Source: Natronocalculus amylovorans
GTDB lineage: Archaea; Halobacteriota; Halobacteria; Halobacteriales; Haloferacaceae
NCBI RefSeq assembly: GCF_023638035.1
Contig: NZ_JAKRVX010000004.1
Coordinates: 1-64,000, forward strand
Direction of reading: 5' to 3'
Length of the DNA stretch: 64,000 bases
The notes below the pieces were generated by a model. It was given only the letters and a program-made list of their open reading frames with translations, was not told where the DNA came from and ran no database searches. Shown here one piece after another: positions 25,358-34,387 of the stretch (the stretch's first letter is position 1; each line of letters starts with the position of its first letter). The translations under genes were made by a program, and so were the position numbers.

Positions 25358-25981
25358 CTACCAGTGGCCAACCCAATAGTTTGCTGTAAGAACCGCACCG
25401 CCGAGCCAAATTAAATGGTCATTGCTATTCGTCAGATCGATATTGAGTGCCTCGTTCTGTGCACTTCCTACAACACGTATCTTTGCATTCTTCGCAGCGT
25501 CATCATGAAACCAAAACCCAAATCTTAAAGGTAGTGTCCAATCGTAAAGTTCATCGCCATTGTCATCGGTGACTGTTGCCTCCATTACATATCCTCCAAG
25601 ATTCACGCACGCAAGTGTCAGGTTCATCCGATTAGGATCAATCGACCCGTATCGTTTGGACTGATCGTCGGAGACAAAGAGGAGAAAATCGTAGATTCTA
25701 TGATTGTAATCGTTAACATCGAACCAGCCTCGGAAGCGCATATTGTGGGCGTCAATCCAATCTGGCTCTCCGGCCCCAGTCGATCCAGCAAGGTCACTCC
25801 CACCAGTGGGCTCTTCAAGATCCTCCAAAGACTCAATTCTGATCTCCCCAGCCTCTGGAGACTCATCTGAAGCGTCTGGTTCACCTGATGCGGGTGCACC
25901 GATACAACCTGCAATGGCCGCACTAGTCAGTGTTGCGCCAGTTGCGAGAAATGCACGTCGAGAGTGCCACGGTTTATTCAT
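25358..25981 (-). CDS. Tat-exported lipoprotein, paralogue 1 of 6
   Basis: A 207-aa member of a six-gene paralogous family in this window (others at 26070, 42949, 43598, 45476 and 46281). The N-terminus has a twin-arginine motif SRRAFLATGA and lipobox AGC (Cys26), then an acidic linker ending GGSDLAGS. The mature core shares DAHNMRFRGW, GSAQNEAL, IDL and a C-terminal GAVLTANYWVGHW with its sisters. It is the most divergent copy and has an insertion after the RGW motif (DFLLFVSDDQSKRYG), while the last residues are HW rather than RW. Function unknown; a membrane-anchored extracellular beta-rich domain is inferred. Its promoter is almost identical to that of the next copy. Confidence 0.8.
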   Translation of the reverse strand: MNKPWHSRRAFLATGATLTSAAIAGCIGAPASGEPDASDESPEAGEIRIESLEDLEEPTGGSDLAGSTGAGEPDWIDAHNMRFRGWFDVNDYNHRIYDFLLFVSDDQSKRYGSIDPNRMNLTLACVNLGGYVMEATVTDDNGDELYDWTLPLRFGFWFHDDAAKNAKIRVVGSAQNEALNIDLTNSNDHLIWLGGAVLTANYWVGHW

Positions 25982-26010
25982 GATGTACAGAATAGCTAGG
26001 TAACGGATAA

Positions 26011-26034
26011 GTCAGATACCTATACATCATGGTA
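26011..26034 (-). promoter_or_regulatory. Conserved lipoprotein-family promoter, copy 1
   Basis: On the minus strand this reads TACCATGATGTATAGGTATC and onwards. The TATAGG core is about 40 bases before the ATG of paralogue 1. The 57 bases from here to the start codon are identical to those before paralogue 2. It is read as a TATA-type promoter because the same core sits at the same distance before all six paralogues. Confidence 0.6.
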
Positions 26035-26069
26035 GTAGGGGCTTTCTTCGAGGAGCGGTCGATCCTTTG

Positions 26070-26639
26070 TCACCAGCGGCCGATCCAATAGCTCGCAGTA
26101 AGAACCGCCCCGCTGAGCCAAATTTCATGGTGTCTGCCCTCCGTAAGATCTATTTCGAGCGCCTCGTTTTGGGCACTCCCAAGAACGCGAATTTCAGCAG
26201 TCGTCGAGCTATAGCTTCTGATCCACCAAGCTTGTGCAAAGTTTCGACGTTTCGTATACAATGAGTTTCCGTCTTCATCAAACAGTTTTATTTCGACTGT
26301 ATATCCTGCTCTATTGACAATCGATAGTGAAATGTCTTCATTATGATATGGCATGGCCGGATTGTACCGATCCGCATCATACCAGCCTCGGAACCGCATA
26401 TTATGCGCATCAATCCAGTCGGGTTCTCCGTCTCCAGCAGTTCCTGCAAGATCACTGCCACCACCAGGCTCTTCGAGATCGTCCGCAGATTGTATTCTGA
26501 TATCTCCCTCTCCGGGTGAGCGATCGGAGGCCTCTGTTTCTCCAGAGGCAGGCGCACCGATACACCCTGCAATAGCCGTACCAGTTAGTGTTGCGCCAGT
26601 TGCGAGAAACGCACGTCGAGAGTGCCACGATTTGTTCAT
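26070..26639 (-). CDS. Tat-exported lipoprotein, paralogue 2 of 6
   Basis: A 189-aa lipoprotein with the twin-arginine signal SRRAFLATGATLTG and lipobox AGC at Cys26. An acidic linker (ASDRSPGEGDIR) leads to GGGSDLAGTAGDGEPDW and the invariant DAHNMRFRGW. The middle part (YDADRYNPAMPYHNEDIS, VNRAGYTVEI, FDEDGNSLY) aligns with copies 3, 4 and 6. The end GSAQNEALEIDL...GAVLTASYWIGRW is fully typical. It is separated from paralogue 1 by 88 bases that carry that gene's own promoter, so the two are probably transcribed independently. No catalytic motif is seen; function unknown. Confidence 0.82.
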   Translation of the reverse strand: MNKSWHSRRAFLATGATLTGTAIAGCIGAPASGETEASDRSPGEGDIRIQSADDLEEPGGGSDLAGTAGDGEPDWIDAHNMRFRGWYDADRYNPAMPYHNEDISLSIVNRAGYTVEIKLFDEDGNSLYTKRRNFAQAWWIRSYSSTTAEIRVLGSAQNEALEIDLTEGRHHEIWLSGAVLTASYWIGRW

Positions 26640-26668
26640 GATGTACAGAATAGCTAGGTAACGGATAA

Positions 26669-26692
26669 GTCAGATACCTATACATCATGGTA
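26669..26692 (-). promoter_or_regulatory. Conserved lipoprotein-family promoter, copy 2
   Basis: The same 57-base block as before paralogue 1, with the TATAGG core about 40-45 bases upstream of the ATG at 26639. The identity stops sharply beyond the promoter (TAGTAGG versus TTGTGG), which marks the limit of the duplicated block or of the conserved promoter. Confidence 0.6.
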
Positions 26693-26710
26693 TTGTGGCG
26701 GCGGTGCTTG

Positions 26711-27421
26711 CTAACTCTTTTCGGGAGGCACAGCGGCACGCAAATCTGGCTGTGTCCGAGTCAGTTGTCGATACCGGCGCAAGAATACCCACAACACAAG
26801 ATATGAAACCAGCCCGCTTGCGATCGCAACCGGTCGACCGAACACCTCGAAAAGGACGATCAAATTAAACAGTGCGTGCAGTAAGACCGCGAGGCAGTAG
26901 CCGTAGACAACAAACAGCGGCCAAAAACCGAACTCATCGAGCGTCCCATTATATAAATGATACAGCGTGACACCGATGACTCCAGTTGCGGTGCCGTGCA
27001 TAATTGTCGTTGAGACGCTGCGTGTGATAACATACTGCGTCAGTTCAATCGTCGCAAGGTCTTGTGCACGGATGAGAAACGAAAAGTTCTCGACGAGGCT
27101 GAAACCGAACCCAACAAAAATTGCGGCCAGAATGAACTCATGTCTCGCGAGGTAGCGACGAGCGGCGATCGCAACGGCAAACAGCGGCAGCGCCTTGAGG
27201 AACTCTTCAACGATCGGCGCAAACTGAATCTGTAGATCTCGCGTTGAGAGCCGGAACATGAACAGCAGTTCCGTATTAATTTCCGATGCGAGAAAGCCAG
27301 CGATCGCACCCCAGACAAAGAATAACAACAGAAAGCGTGTCTGGGGGTTATCGACAAGCAGAATCAGTAACAACAGTGGAACCGTAATTGCAACCGACAG
27401 CGCAAGCATCATCGGAGCCAT
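26711..27421 (-). CDS. PrsW-family intramembrane metalloprotease-like protein
   Basis: A 236-aa polytopic membrane protein. The PrsW signature is present: EEFLKALPLF (the EExxK motif), then GFSLVENFSF (the ExxxENF-type motif), and His residues in TIMHGTATG and LLHALFN. PrsW proteases cut membrane-bound anti-sigma factors in bacteria; archaeal members have unknown substrates. The gene overlaps the preceding membrane-protein gene by 13 bases, so both are in one operon. A degraded fused copy of the two genes lies at 36371-36561. The C-terminal tail is cytoplasmic and charged. Confidence 0.8.
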   Translation of the reverse strand: MAPMMLALSVAITVPLLLLILLVDNPQTRFLLLFFVWGAIAGFLASEINTELLFMFRLSTRDLQIQFAPIVEEFLKALPLFAVAIAARRYLARHEFILAAIFVGFGFSLVENFSFLIRAQDLATIELTQYVITRSVSTTIMHGTATGVIGVTLYHLYNGTLDEFGFWPLFVVYGYCLAVLLHALFNLIVLFEVFGRPVAIASGLVSYLVLWVFLRRYRQLTRTQPDLRAAVPPEKS

Positions 27422-28152
27422 CCCTCCTGTTCATATCGTAGCAATGAAGCTGCAATCAGTGTCGCAGACACATACCAGACTGGATCAAGAAACTCTACTG
27501 TAAGCTGTGGTGTAATAATTGCAATTGTCGTATATGTAATGTCTGATATTGCAAAGAGCGCGACACCGATTGCAATCCCCCGAAACCGATGTGACAGCAG
27601 CAGGTTTGTTGCAATCGCCAGCGAAGCGCCCGCGAGTGTCACATACCAGAGGCTATAGACAAATCGACCGATCGGGATCGGTTGGCCGATCGTTGCAACG
27701 GCAAGCAACACTGGACCCGCAATGATAATCGGCACAAGCGATCGTCGAAGTCTAATCTCGGCATGTCTGTGAAGATACAGCAACGTTGGGAGTATTAACA
27801 GATAGAACGCCTGAAACCCGAGTTCTGCAACGGATGGGTACGTGATCGGAACGCTCGCAAGATAGACATACAGCGTCCAGTACACGTGGGCTAGTGTCCA
27901 GCCGCTAAGTGCTAATCCAGCAACTAACAGCACTAATCGCTGGTAGTGATAATAACCGACAAATAACAGCGACACTGCGAGCATAAAAAATCCATTCATC
28001 AGCAAGTAATGTAGATCCAAGAAGACCTCACTGAACAGTGTTGTCCCACTGAACGTATCGGTAAGCAGTACCCCTCCGACCCCGATCGCTGCAATGATCG
28101 CACAGGCGAACACCGCGAGTGACACAGACTGGAGTGGATGTTCGCGAATCAT
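27409..28152 (-). CDS. Uncharacterised 8-TM membrane protein, operon partner of PrsW
   Basis: A 247-aa protein made almost entirely of about eight hydrophobic helices, with short loops such as RHAEIRLRRSL. I do not recognise a family motif with certainty; the shape resembles lysoplasmalogenase-type or sensor 8TM domains, but this is weak. The end overlaps the PrsW-like gene by 13 bases, so the pair is coupled. Upstream is the ~600-bp gap before the subtilase gene. Its first 19 codons survive in the fused remnant at 36371-36561, which shows the operon existed in two copies. Confidence 0.6.
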   Translation of the reverse strand: MIREHPLQSVSLAVFACAIIAAIGVGGVLLTDTFSGTTLFSEVFLDLHYLLMNGFFMLAVSLLFVGYYHYQRLVLLVAGLALSGWTLAHVYWTLYVYLASVPITYPSVAELGFQAFYLLILPTLLYLHRHAEIRLRRSLVPIIIAGPVLLAVATIGQPIPIGRFVYSLWYVTLAGASLAIATNLLLSHRFRGIAIGVALFAISDITYTTIAIITPQLTVEFLDPVWYVSATLIAASLLRYEQEGWLR

Positions 28153-28769
28153 CTATAGGATATACGGACTGTCGCGCGGCTTAACTGATTGGGTTGTTGT
28201 GATACCAATTGTCGCAGATATCTGTCTGTTCCTTGCCAGTGAACTCTCATCGTATATGACTGCTGAGTCAATCGTTGTTGATTGGGTGTGTATCAAAAGC
28301 GTCTAAGAAAAAACAGCGAGAGGTTCACAGGTCAGGTGACCTGTGGTCGTTTGCAACAGGGCAAGTTACTTATCCATCAATCATAGCACGAAATAAATTG
28401 TGTGGAGAATATGACAAAAGAGAGATATTAAAAATGCAATGATTAGATTGTGCGCAAGGAATATTTACAATATTACATCTGATTCGACTATTTATTATAT
28501 TATAAATTTTTAATTAACTTACAGCTATTTTCAGATATTAATTTTCGGCTCTTACTAAAAATGTGATTGGTTAGATACATATATAGAAATTTGAATTTTA
28601 GCTTGATAATGGTAGAGACAAAGTTATTTTTAAATGTAGCATTACTGATAATTTTTAACAAACGAATAAACTCGATACATTTTTTCAGCGGTTTATTAAT
28701 TATTTGCACACTATTCCTTCAGGAAAAGATATAAGTCAGAATAATATACAGTTACAGTTGCTAACGCAC
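28153..28769. other. AT-rich 617-bp intergenic region
   Basis: Divergent gap between the 8-TM gene and the subtilase. Bases 28326-28345 hold a perfect palindrome (CACAGGTCA, GG, TGACCTGTG). From about 28380 to 28760 the DNA is much richer in A and T than the rest of the window, with many short A/T runs. The only open frame (28500-28709, minus) is Lys/Ile/Asn-rich and looks like a by-product of composition. It would hold the promoter of the subtilase gene. Confidence 0.6.
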
Positions 28770-31700
28770 ATGAATTATTCCCCAAAATTTAGTACAGTAC
28801 TCGCAATCTTTTTTGCAGCCATTATGCTCACCACACCGGTAGCAATGGCTGCACCTGGTGTCGACTCCTCCAATTCAGGAGAAATTCCAGATGCGAGTCT
28901 AGATGAAGTACAGACCCAATCTCCAGATGAGGTTGAAGTCTCATCTGAGCTTGAATCTGAGGATTCAAACGGAGAAATAACCGAAGTCTTAGTCAGATTA
29001 GATGCTGACTCATCACAGTTCCGCAGTAATGTGGAAGATGAGGTTGACTCCGTCTCAGATGAACAAGAACAACTCAAACAAGACGCAGAAATTACTCAAC
29101 AAACCCTCGAAAGATATGCAGAGTCGGATGAGGGAATCGAGATCATAAACAGTTTCTGGCTTGTTAACGCCGCACTTGTCGAGATCGACACAGAAGAGAC
29201 TGATCTCGATGACATTGCATCAGTTGATGGTGTATCCGAGCTTCATCCAAACTACAACGTAGAGTTGGTTGAACCAGATGGTGACGTCGATTCAAATGAA
29301 TTTGGCGACGCAGACTACACGTATGGGCTGGAACAAATTAATGCTCCAAACGTGTGGGACGATTTTGATACACAAGGTGAAGACACATCTGTTGCAGTTG
29401 TTGATACTGGTATCAATGCAGATCATATTGAGTTCGCCGATCGTGACGAAATCGATGATAATTGGGCTGCATTCGACTTCAACGGTCTAGAAATGGACAC
29501 CGAACCGTTTGATGAGAATGGTCATGGAACACACGTTGCTGGAACTGTTCTCGGTGGGGACGCCTCCGGAACCAGTATCGGTGTCGCACCCGATGCAGAA
29601 CTGATCCCGATCAACGTGTTCCCTGATCCAGACGGTGGAACGACGCTTGCCGCAATTATTGGTGGGCTTGAGAATGCAGTCGAGCAAGGAGCAGATGTTG
29701 CGAACTTCAGCCTCGGTGGTGCTGGGTTTGCCGCAATCTACATTGATCTTGTAAAGAACGCCAAAGAAGCTGGAACGCTCATAGTCTCCTCTTCAGGTAA
29801 CGACGGGCCAGGCTCTGATGGAACGCCTGCGAATGTGTTTAACAGCTCTGCGATCGGTGCAACCGATGAAAACGCGCAAGTAACTGACTTTTCGACCGGA
29901 TCGGAGGTTGATACGGAGGCAACATGGGGAACAATCGCCCCAAGCAGTTGGCCTGATGAGTACGTTACTCCTGACTTTTCTGCACCCGGTGCGGATGTTA
30001 TGAGTTCGTATGTCCCTGGCGATGATGAATACACTGCACTCAGCGGGACGAGTATGGCTGCCCCACACGTTGCCGGGGCTGCAGCACTTCTCATGTCCGA
30101 ACATGACCTCTCACCATCCGAGGTGAAAGACCTGCTTGAAGAGACCGCAACGAAACCGAACCCATCCGAGATTAGTAGTGCGACGATCGGAGATGCTGAA
30201 ATGGTCAGTAGTGGACAAGGAGACAATCTCTTTGATGATGATGTTGCTGATGTCCGATACGGCTACGGAATTGCCGACGTGTATGCAGCGTTCATCTACC
30301 TTGATGAAAACACTGCCACGATCGAAGGCGAGGTAACCGATGGCGAGGACGCAGTCGGTGAACAGATTGTTGACGTTGACGATCCTGGTATTCGAAGCGT
30401 CAAAACGGATGACGATGGAGAGTTTGTCGTTGACGTTGTCGCTGGAGAATACGAATTCTCCGTCGACAGCTTTGGTGAAACGGCCAGCGAAACCGTCTCT
30501 GTCGGTGATGGTGAAACTGAAACAGTATCGCTCGAACTGAGTAACGTTGCTGCTGTTGAGCTACTCCAATCGCAGCCACCAGAGGTTGCGTCTGGAGATG
30601 GCTTTGACATTGCTGTCAATGCAGCAAACATTGAAGAGATTATTGTCGACTTTGGCGAGGATTCCACAGTTTCAAAAGAGAATGTGACTGTGATGCTCGG
30701 TGAAGACGAAATCGAACTCGGAGTGCCAACAGACCTTACTGATGAAGAAGATCTCTTTACTGGTGAAGCAGTAATCAGCGTCACAACAGATGCTGATGCT
30801 GGTGAAAGTCTAGAGCTCGTACACACATTCACTGGCTCTGGTTCGGATATTGAAGACGTCTCATCAGGTGTGACTCAAGTACTTGCTGAGGATGCTGAAC
30901 CAGAAAACGTCGAACTCGTTGAGTTTGACGCGGCTGATGAAGTTATCCCGAGCCAGCCATCGCTTGCTGGAACTGTCACTCTCGAAAACCCAGGTGACTT
31001 TACTCAAGACGTTACTGTCGCACACTCAATTATTTCGCCACCACTCGGTCTGTTCCCAGAACAAGTCACTGTTGGGGCAGGAGAGACTGTTGAGGTAGAT
31101 ATCGGACCATATAATTGGTTTGTTATTGGCGATCCTGGCATAAGTATTAATCACAGGGTAGATGTCTTCCAAGACGGCTCTACGGTTGAAAGTGGTGTCG
31201 AAACAACGGAGTTTGTTGGCGCAACCGGCTCAGCCGGTACTGTCACTGATGTAGATACTGGTGAACCGATCGTCGGTGCAACTGTAACCGTCACTGACCC
31301 TGCCGGTGAAGAGTTCGTCGGCATTAGTGGTGTATCAGGTGAATATGATGTTGGTGGTCCCGAACTACCAGGAACATACACTGTCGAAGTTGCACACGAT
31401 GGATACGTAACCACAGAAACAGAGGTTGATGTTGAAGATGGACCAGTCCAAGCAGATGTCGAACTTGTAAGCGATCCTGTCTATGAGTTCTCGATGGATG
31501 CTGACGAGGTCTACTCGATCGGTATTCCAGGCCCAATTGAGGGTGATACTGTCGGTGACGTAATCGAGGCAGATACTGAAGGAGTCATCTACGCATACGA
31601 TCCCGAAACTGGTGGTTGGACACAAGCAGCAGTTGATGACAGTGTTAGTGCACTCGATGCACTCGTCGTCATTCCAACTGAAGACGCAAATGCATCGATC

Positions 31701-34325
31701 GAACTCGCGGGTGATGCTGGCGATAGCAGCACTGCAGCGCCTGTCGATCGGAACATCGAAGAAGGATGGAACTTCATTGCACCATCCTCGTACAATACAC
31801 CAGATAATGCGTTTGTGACCACTTCAGAGGAACTCCGTATCCTCCAGATAGGATCACACACTGAACCAGCCTCAGGAATGGCGATCGACGGTGAGTTCAG
31901 TGATGGATCGCTGTTCGATGATGTTGGGTCCGAGGTTGTAAACCCATTCTCTGGATACTTTGTCTTCGTTGATGATGACGGTGTCCACTCAGGAGAGCTG
32001 TACGACGGTCTCTCCCTTGCAGACGCAAATGAACGACTGAACCTTGATACAGAGGCGTTCTCTGTTGATATTGTCGGTGAGAATAGTGATCAGCTTATCA
32101 CTGATGCATCTGTCACTGTTGAGAACACGTCATTTGCAACTGTGAGCACAGATGCTTCAACTGGGTCTGATGGTATCATTGGTTTGAACCACCTTCCAGA
32201 AGATGAAGAACAAGTACTTTCGATTGAAGCAGACGGCTTCGTTGATGACCGTGTAACAGCAGATAATGATAGTTCCGTCACATTGCAAGAAGAGCGGTTC
32301 TTCCAAATTGATGACTTTGAAATCAGTGAAACAACACTCGAACCAGGTCAAGAGTTCGAGGTTGAATACACAGTCACCAACGTTGGGGCTGAAACAGCAA
32401 TGCAGGCTGTTGAGGTTGAATTCGGACAGAATGTCCAACTAGCACGATCGGAGATGGATACATTTGCCATTAGCTCACAGATGATCGAGCTTGAACCGGG
32501 TGAATCCGAAACCGTGACTGTCACCGATGTTGTCTCCGAACAGCAACCAGTTGCACCACAAGAGGTTGCGGTCATCACGAACGCAGCAGGAGCTGACCTC
32601 CAAGATACCGAAGCGATCGACGTTGAGGTCATTCCAGAAATCGATGAGGTTGAGCTTAGCTTCAACGAACAGGCAGTCGGTGTTGATGAAGAGGGTGACC
32701 AAGCAGTCGTTGTTGAAGATGTGACTGCAGAAGCTGGTCAGTACGTTGTTATTACTGAAGACGGCGAAGACGTCACAGAAGTTGGCGCGGTCCAACTTAA
32801 CGACAGAGTCGTTGGTGAAGATGTTGTTGTTCCAGTCGATGATGCAACACCTGGCACGCATGTCGCACACATTGTAGAAGATCTCTCCGAATTTACGGAT
32901 GAATCAGCAGACACAAGCGACGAGGAATCGGTCCTTGTTACTGACGATGCTGATGTTCTCGATGCAGTATTGACATTTGAAGATGATAGCTTCGACAGCG
33001 AAACTGATGTTGTGACTGTCGAGGAAGCATCTGTCTTTGATGGAGCGGATGATGAACGGAACTTCACCGTTGATCTGCACCCAACAGATGCAGATGGAAA
33101 CATCATCGCGGATGAGGCAGTCGGACAATCCGCAAACCTCACTGGCGAAAACACTGATGTGAGTATCGATCTTGACGAGAATATCACGGCAACTGACGAG
33201 TATGTTGCAATGATCCATCTCGGCGACTCTGAAGAACCTCTTTCGACACCTGCACTCACCGCTGCAGCAGGGAGTGGATTTGCACCAGTTGTTGATTCAG
33301 CTGAGGTAGAGATTGTCCCTGATGTAGGGTTCATGATCGAGTCGCTCGACGCACCTGAGTCAGTCCTTCTTGGACAGAGCTTCGAGGCAGAAGCGACGAT
33401 CAAAAATGTCCGTGACGACACTGCAACACAAACTGTGACCTTCGAGTTTGATGGAGACGAGATTGCAGCGGAAGATGTTGAAATCGAAGGCGGAGAAACA
33501 GAGACCATCGTCTTTGGTCCTGTTGATTCCGAAGATATCGGTGCTGGTGAGTTCGAACACCGCGTCTCAACTGACGATGATTATGAGACCGCACCGATCG
33601 AAATCACGTCGACAAACGTTGAGCTAAACGAGCAAGCACTTGGCACTGACGCTGACGGCGAGGATGCAATCCTTGTTGATGATGTAAGTGCCGGTGCTGG
33701 TCTGTATGTTGTCGTGACTGATACAGATCTCAACGAAGTTGGATCGGTACAACTCGAGGAGTCGCTTGCAAACGAATCCGTTACAGTCCCAGTCGATTCG
33801 ACGGCGGGAACACATGTTGCGCACGTTACGAGCAATCCAAATGATCTCGAATCAATGGATACCGACAGCAGCCAGGAGAACCTTCTCGTGAACGATGCTG
33901 CATCAATCTTTGCAGCAACACTCGAGTTCGGCGATCAGGATGTTGATGCCGGTGCTGAGGAAGTGAACGTCTCTGTCGCCAATTTAGTTGATGGAATGGA
34001 TGATGACACGGAATTTGTCGTTGACCTACATCCAACAACCGAGGATGGGGACATTATTGGTGATGAGGCCGTTGGCCAATCAGAAACAATCACTGGTGAA
34101 AATGAGGAAGTAACGATCGAACTCGAGGAAGAACTCGAGGAATCCGATGAGTTCGTTGCAATGCTCCACGTAGGGCCAAGTGGCGAGCCGCTCTCAACGC
34201 CACCGATCTTGACGCTTGATGGTGATGAGCTCGTACCAGTCGTTGATTCAGGAGAAGTTACAGTTGACGACGATGAGCAAGCGTCGATGACTGCTCCAGC
34301 AACGGTTGCTGTTGCAGGACTCTAA
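28770..34325 (+). CDS. Large secreted subtilisin-like serine protease
   Basis: An 1851-aa protein from the ATG at 28770, which begins a clear Sec signal (VLAIFFAAIMLTTPVAMAAP). A propeptide-like region (~70-190) precedes a peptidase S8 domain with all three catalytic residues: Asp212 (VVDTGIN), His252 (NGHGTHVAG) and Ser428 (SGTSMAAPHVAG). C-terminal to it are carboxypeptidase-regulatory-like modules (~520 and ~820), CARDB-like modules, and two copies of a DUF7282-like module (VxLNEQAxG...DDVxAxAGxYVV...GTHVAH...EAVGQS) at about 32.64-33.33 and 33.60-34.26 kb. The end (MTAPATVAVAGL) looks like the first turn of an anchor helix that is cut short, and no PGF-CTERM is present. Probably processes or degrades extracellular protein. 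Confidence 0.9.
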   Translation: MNYSPKFSTVLAIFFAAIMLTTPVAMAAPGVDSSNSGEIPDASLDEVQTQSPDEVEVSSELESEDSNGEITEVLVRLDADSSQFRSNVEDEVDSVSDEQEQLKQDAEITQQTLERYAESDEGIEIINSFWLVNAALVEIDTEETDLDDIASVDGVSELHPNYNVELVEPDGDVDSNEFGDADYTYGLEQINAPNVWDDFDTQGEDTSVAVVDTGINADHIEFADRDEIDDNWAAFDFNGLEMDTEPFDENGHGTHVAGTVLGGDASGTSIGVAPDAELIPINVFPDPDGGTTLAAIIGGLENAVEQGADVANFSLGGAGFAAIYIDLVKNAKEAGTLIVSSSGNDGPGSDGTPANVFNSSAIGATDENAQVTDFSTGSEVDTEATWGTIAPSSWPDEYVTPDFSAPGADVMSSYVPGDDEYTALSGTSMAAPHVAGAAALLMSEHDLSPSEVKDLLEETATKPNPSEISSATIGDAEMVSSGQGDNLFDDDVADVRYGYGIADVYAAFIYLDENTATIEGEVTDGEDAVGEQIVDVDDPGIRSVKTDDDGEFVVDVVAGEYEFSVDSFGETASETVSVGDGETETVSLELSNVAAVELLQSQPPEVASGDGFDIAVNAANIEEIIVDFGEDSTVSKENVTVMLGEDEIELGVPTDLTDEEDLFTGEAVISVTTDADAGESLELVHTFTGSGSDIEDVSSGVTQVLAEDAEPENVELVEFDAADEVIPSQPSLAGTVTLENPGDFTQDVTVAHSIISPPLGLFPEQVTVGAGETVEVDIGPYNWFVIGDPGISINHRVDVFQDGSTVESGVETTEFVGATGSAGTVTDVDTGEPIVGATVTVTDPAGEEFVGISGVSGEYDVGGPELPGTYTVEVAHDGYVTTETEVDVEDGPVQADVELVSDPVYEFSMDADEVYSIGIPGPIEGDTVGDVIEADTEGVIYAYDPETGGWTQAAVDDSVSALDALVVIPTEDANASIELAGDAGDSSTAAPVDRNIEEGWNFIAPSSYNTPDNAFVTTSEELRILQIGSHTEPASGMAIDGEFSDGSLFDDVGSEVVNPFSGYFVFVDDDGVHSGELYDGLSLADANERLNLDTEAFSVDIVGENSDQLITDASVTVENTSFATVSTDASTGSDGIIGLNHLPEDEEQVLSIEADGFVDDRVTADNDSSVTLQEERFFQIDDFEISETTLEPGQEFEVEYTVTNVGAETAMQAVEVEFGQNVQLARSEMDTFAISSQMIELEPGESETVTVTDVVSEQQPVAPQEVAVITNAAGADLQDTEAIDVEVIPEIDEVELSFNEQAVGVDEEGDQAVVVEDVTAEAGQYVVITEDGEDVTEVGAVQLNDRVVGEDVVVPVDDATPGTHVAHIVEDLSEFTDESADTSDEESVLVTDDADVLDAVLTFEDDSFDSETDVVTVEEASVFDGADDERNFTVDLHPTDADGNIIADEAVGQSANLTGENTDVSIDLDENITATDEYVAMIHLGDSEEPLSTPALTAAAGSGFAPVVDSAEVEIVPDVGFMIESLDAPESVLLGQSFEAEATIKNVRDDTATQTVTFEFDGDEIAAEDVEIEGGETETIVFGPVDSEDIGAGEFEHRVSTDDDYETAPIEITSTNVELNEQALGTDADGEDAILVDDVSAGAGLYVVVTDTDLNEVGSVQLEESLANESVTVPVDSTAGTHVAHVTSNPNDLESMDTDSSQENLLVNDAASIFAATLEFGDQDVDAGAEEVNVSVANLVDGMDDDTEFVVDLHPTTEDGDIIGDEAVGQSETITGENEEVTIELEEELEESDEFVAMLHVGPSGEPLSTPPILTLDGDELVPVVDSGEVTVDDDEQASMTAPATVAVAGL

Positions 34326-34345
34326 AAAAACGCCCATTTTTATTT
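34326..34345 (+). terminator. A/T-tract terminator after the subtilase gene
   Basis: Directly past the stop codon come seven As, a short ACGCCC stretch and a TTTTTATTT run. This is a plausible transcription end before the next gene at 34388. Confidence 0.4.
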
Positions 34346-34387
34346 ATACAACTTATCAATGAGAAAAATAATGGAGACTGATAATAC

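Noticed and set aside
28500-28709. 69-aa minus-strand frame in the A/T-rich gap
   Set aside because: Lys/Ile/Asn-rich composition follows base composition; no ribosome site or homology is visible.
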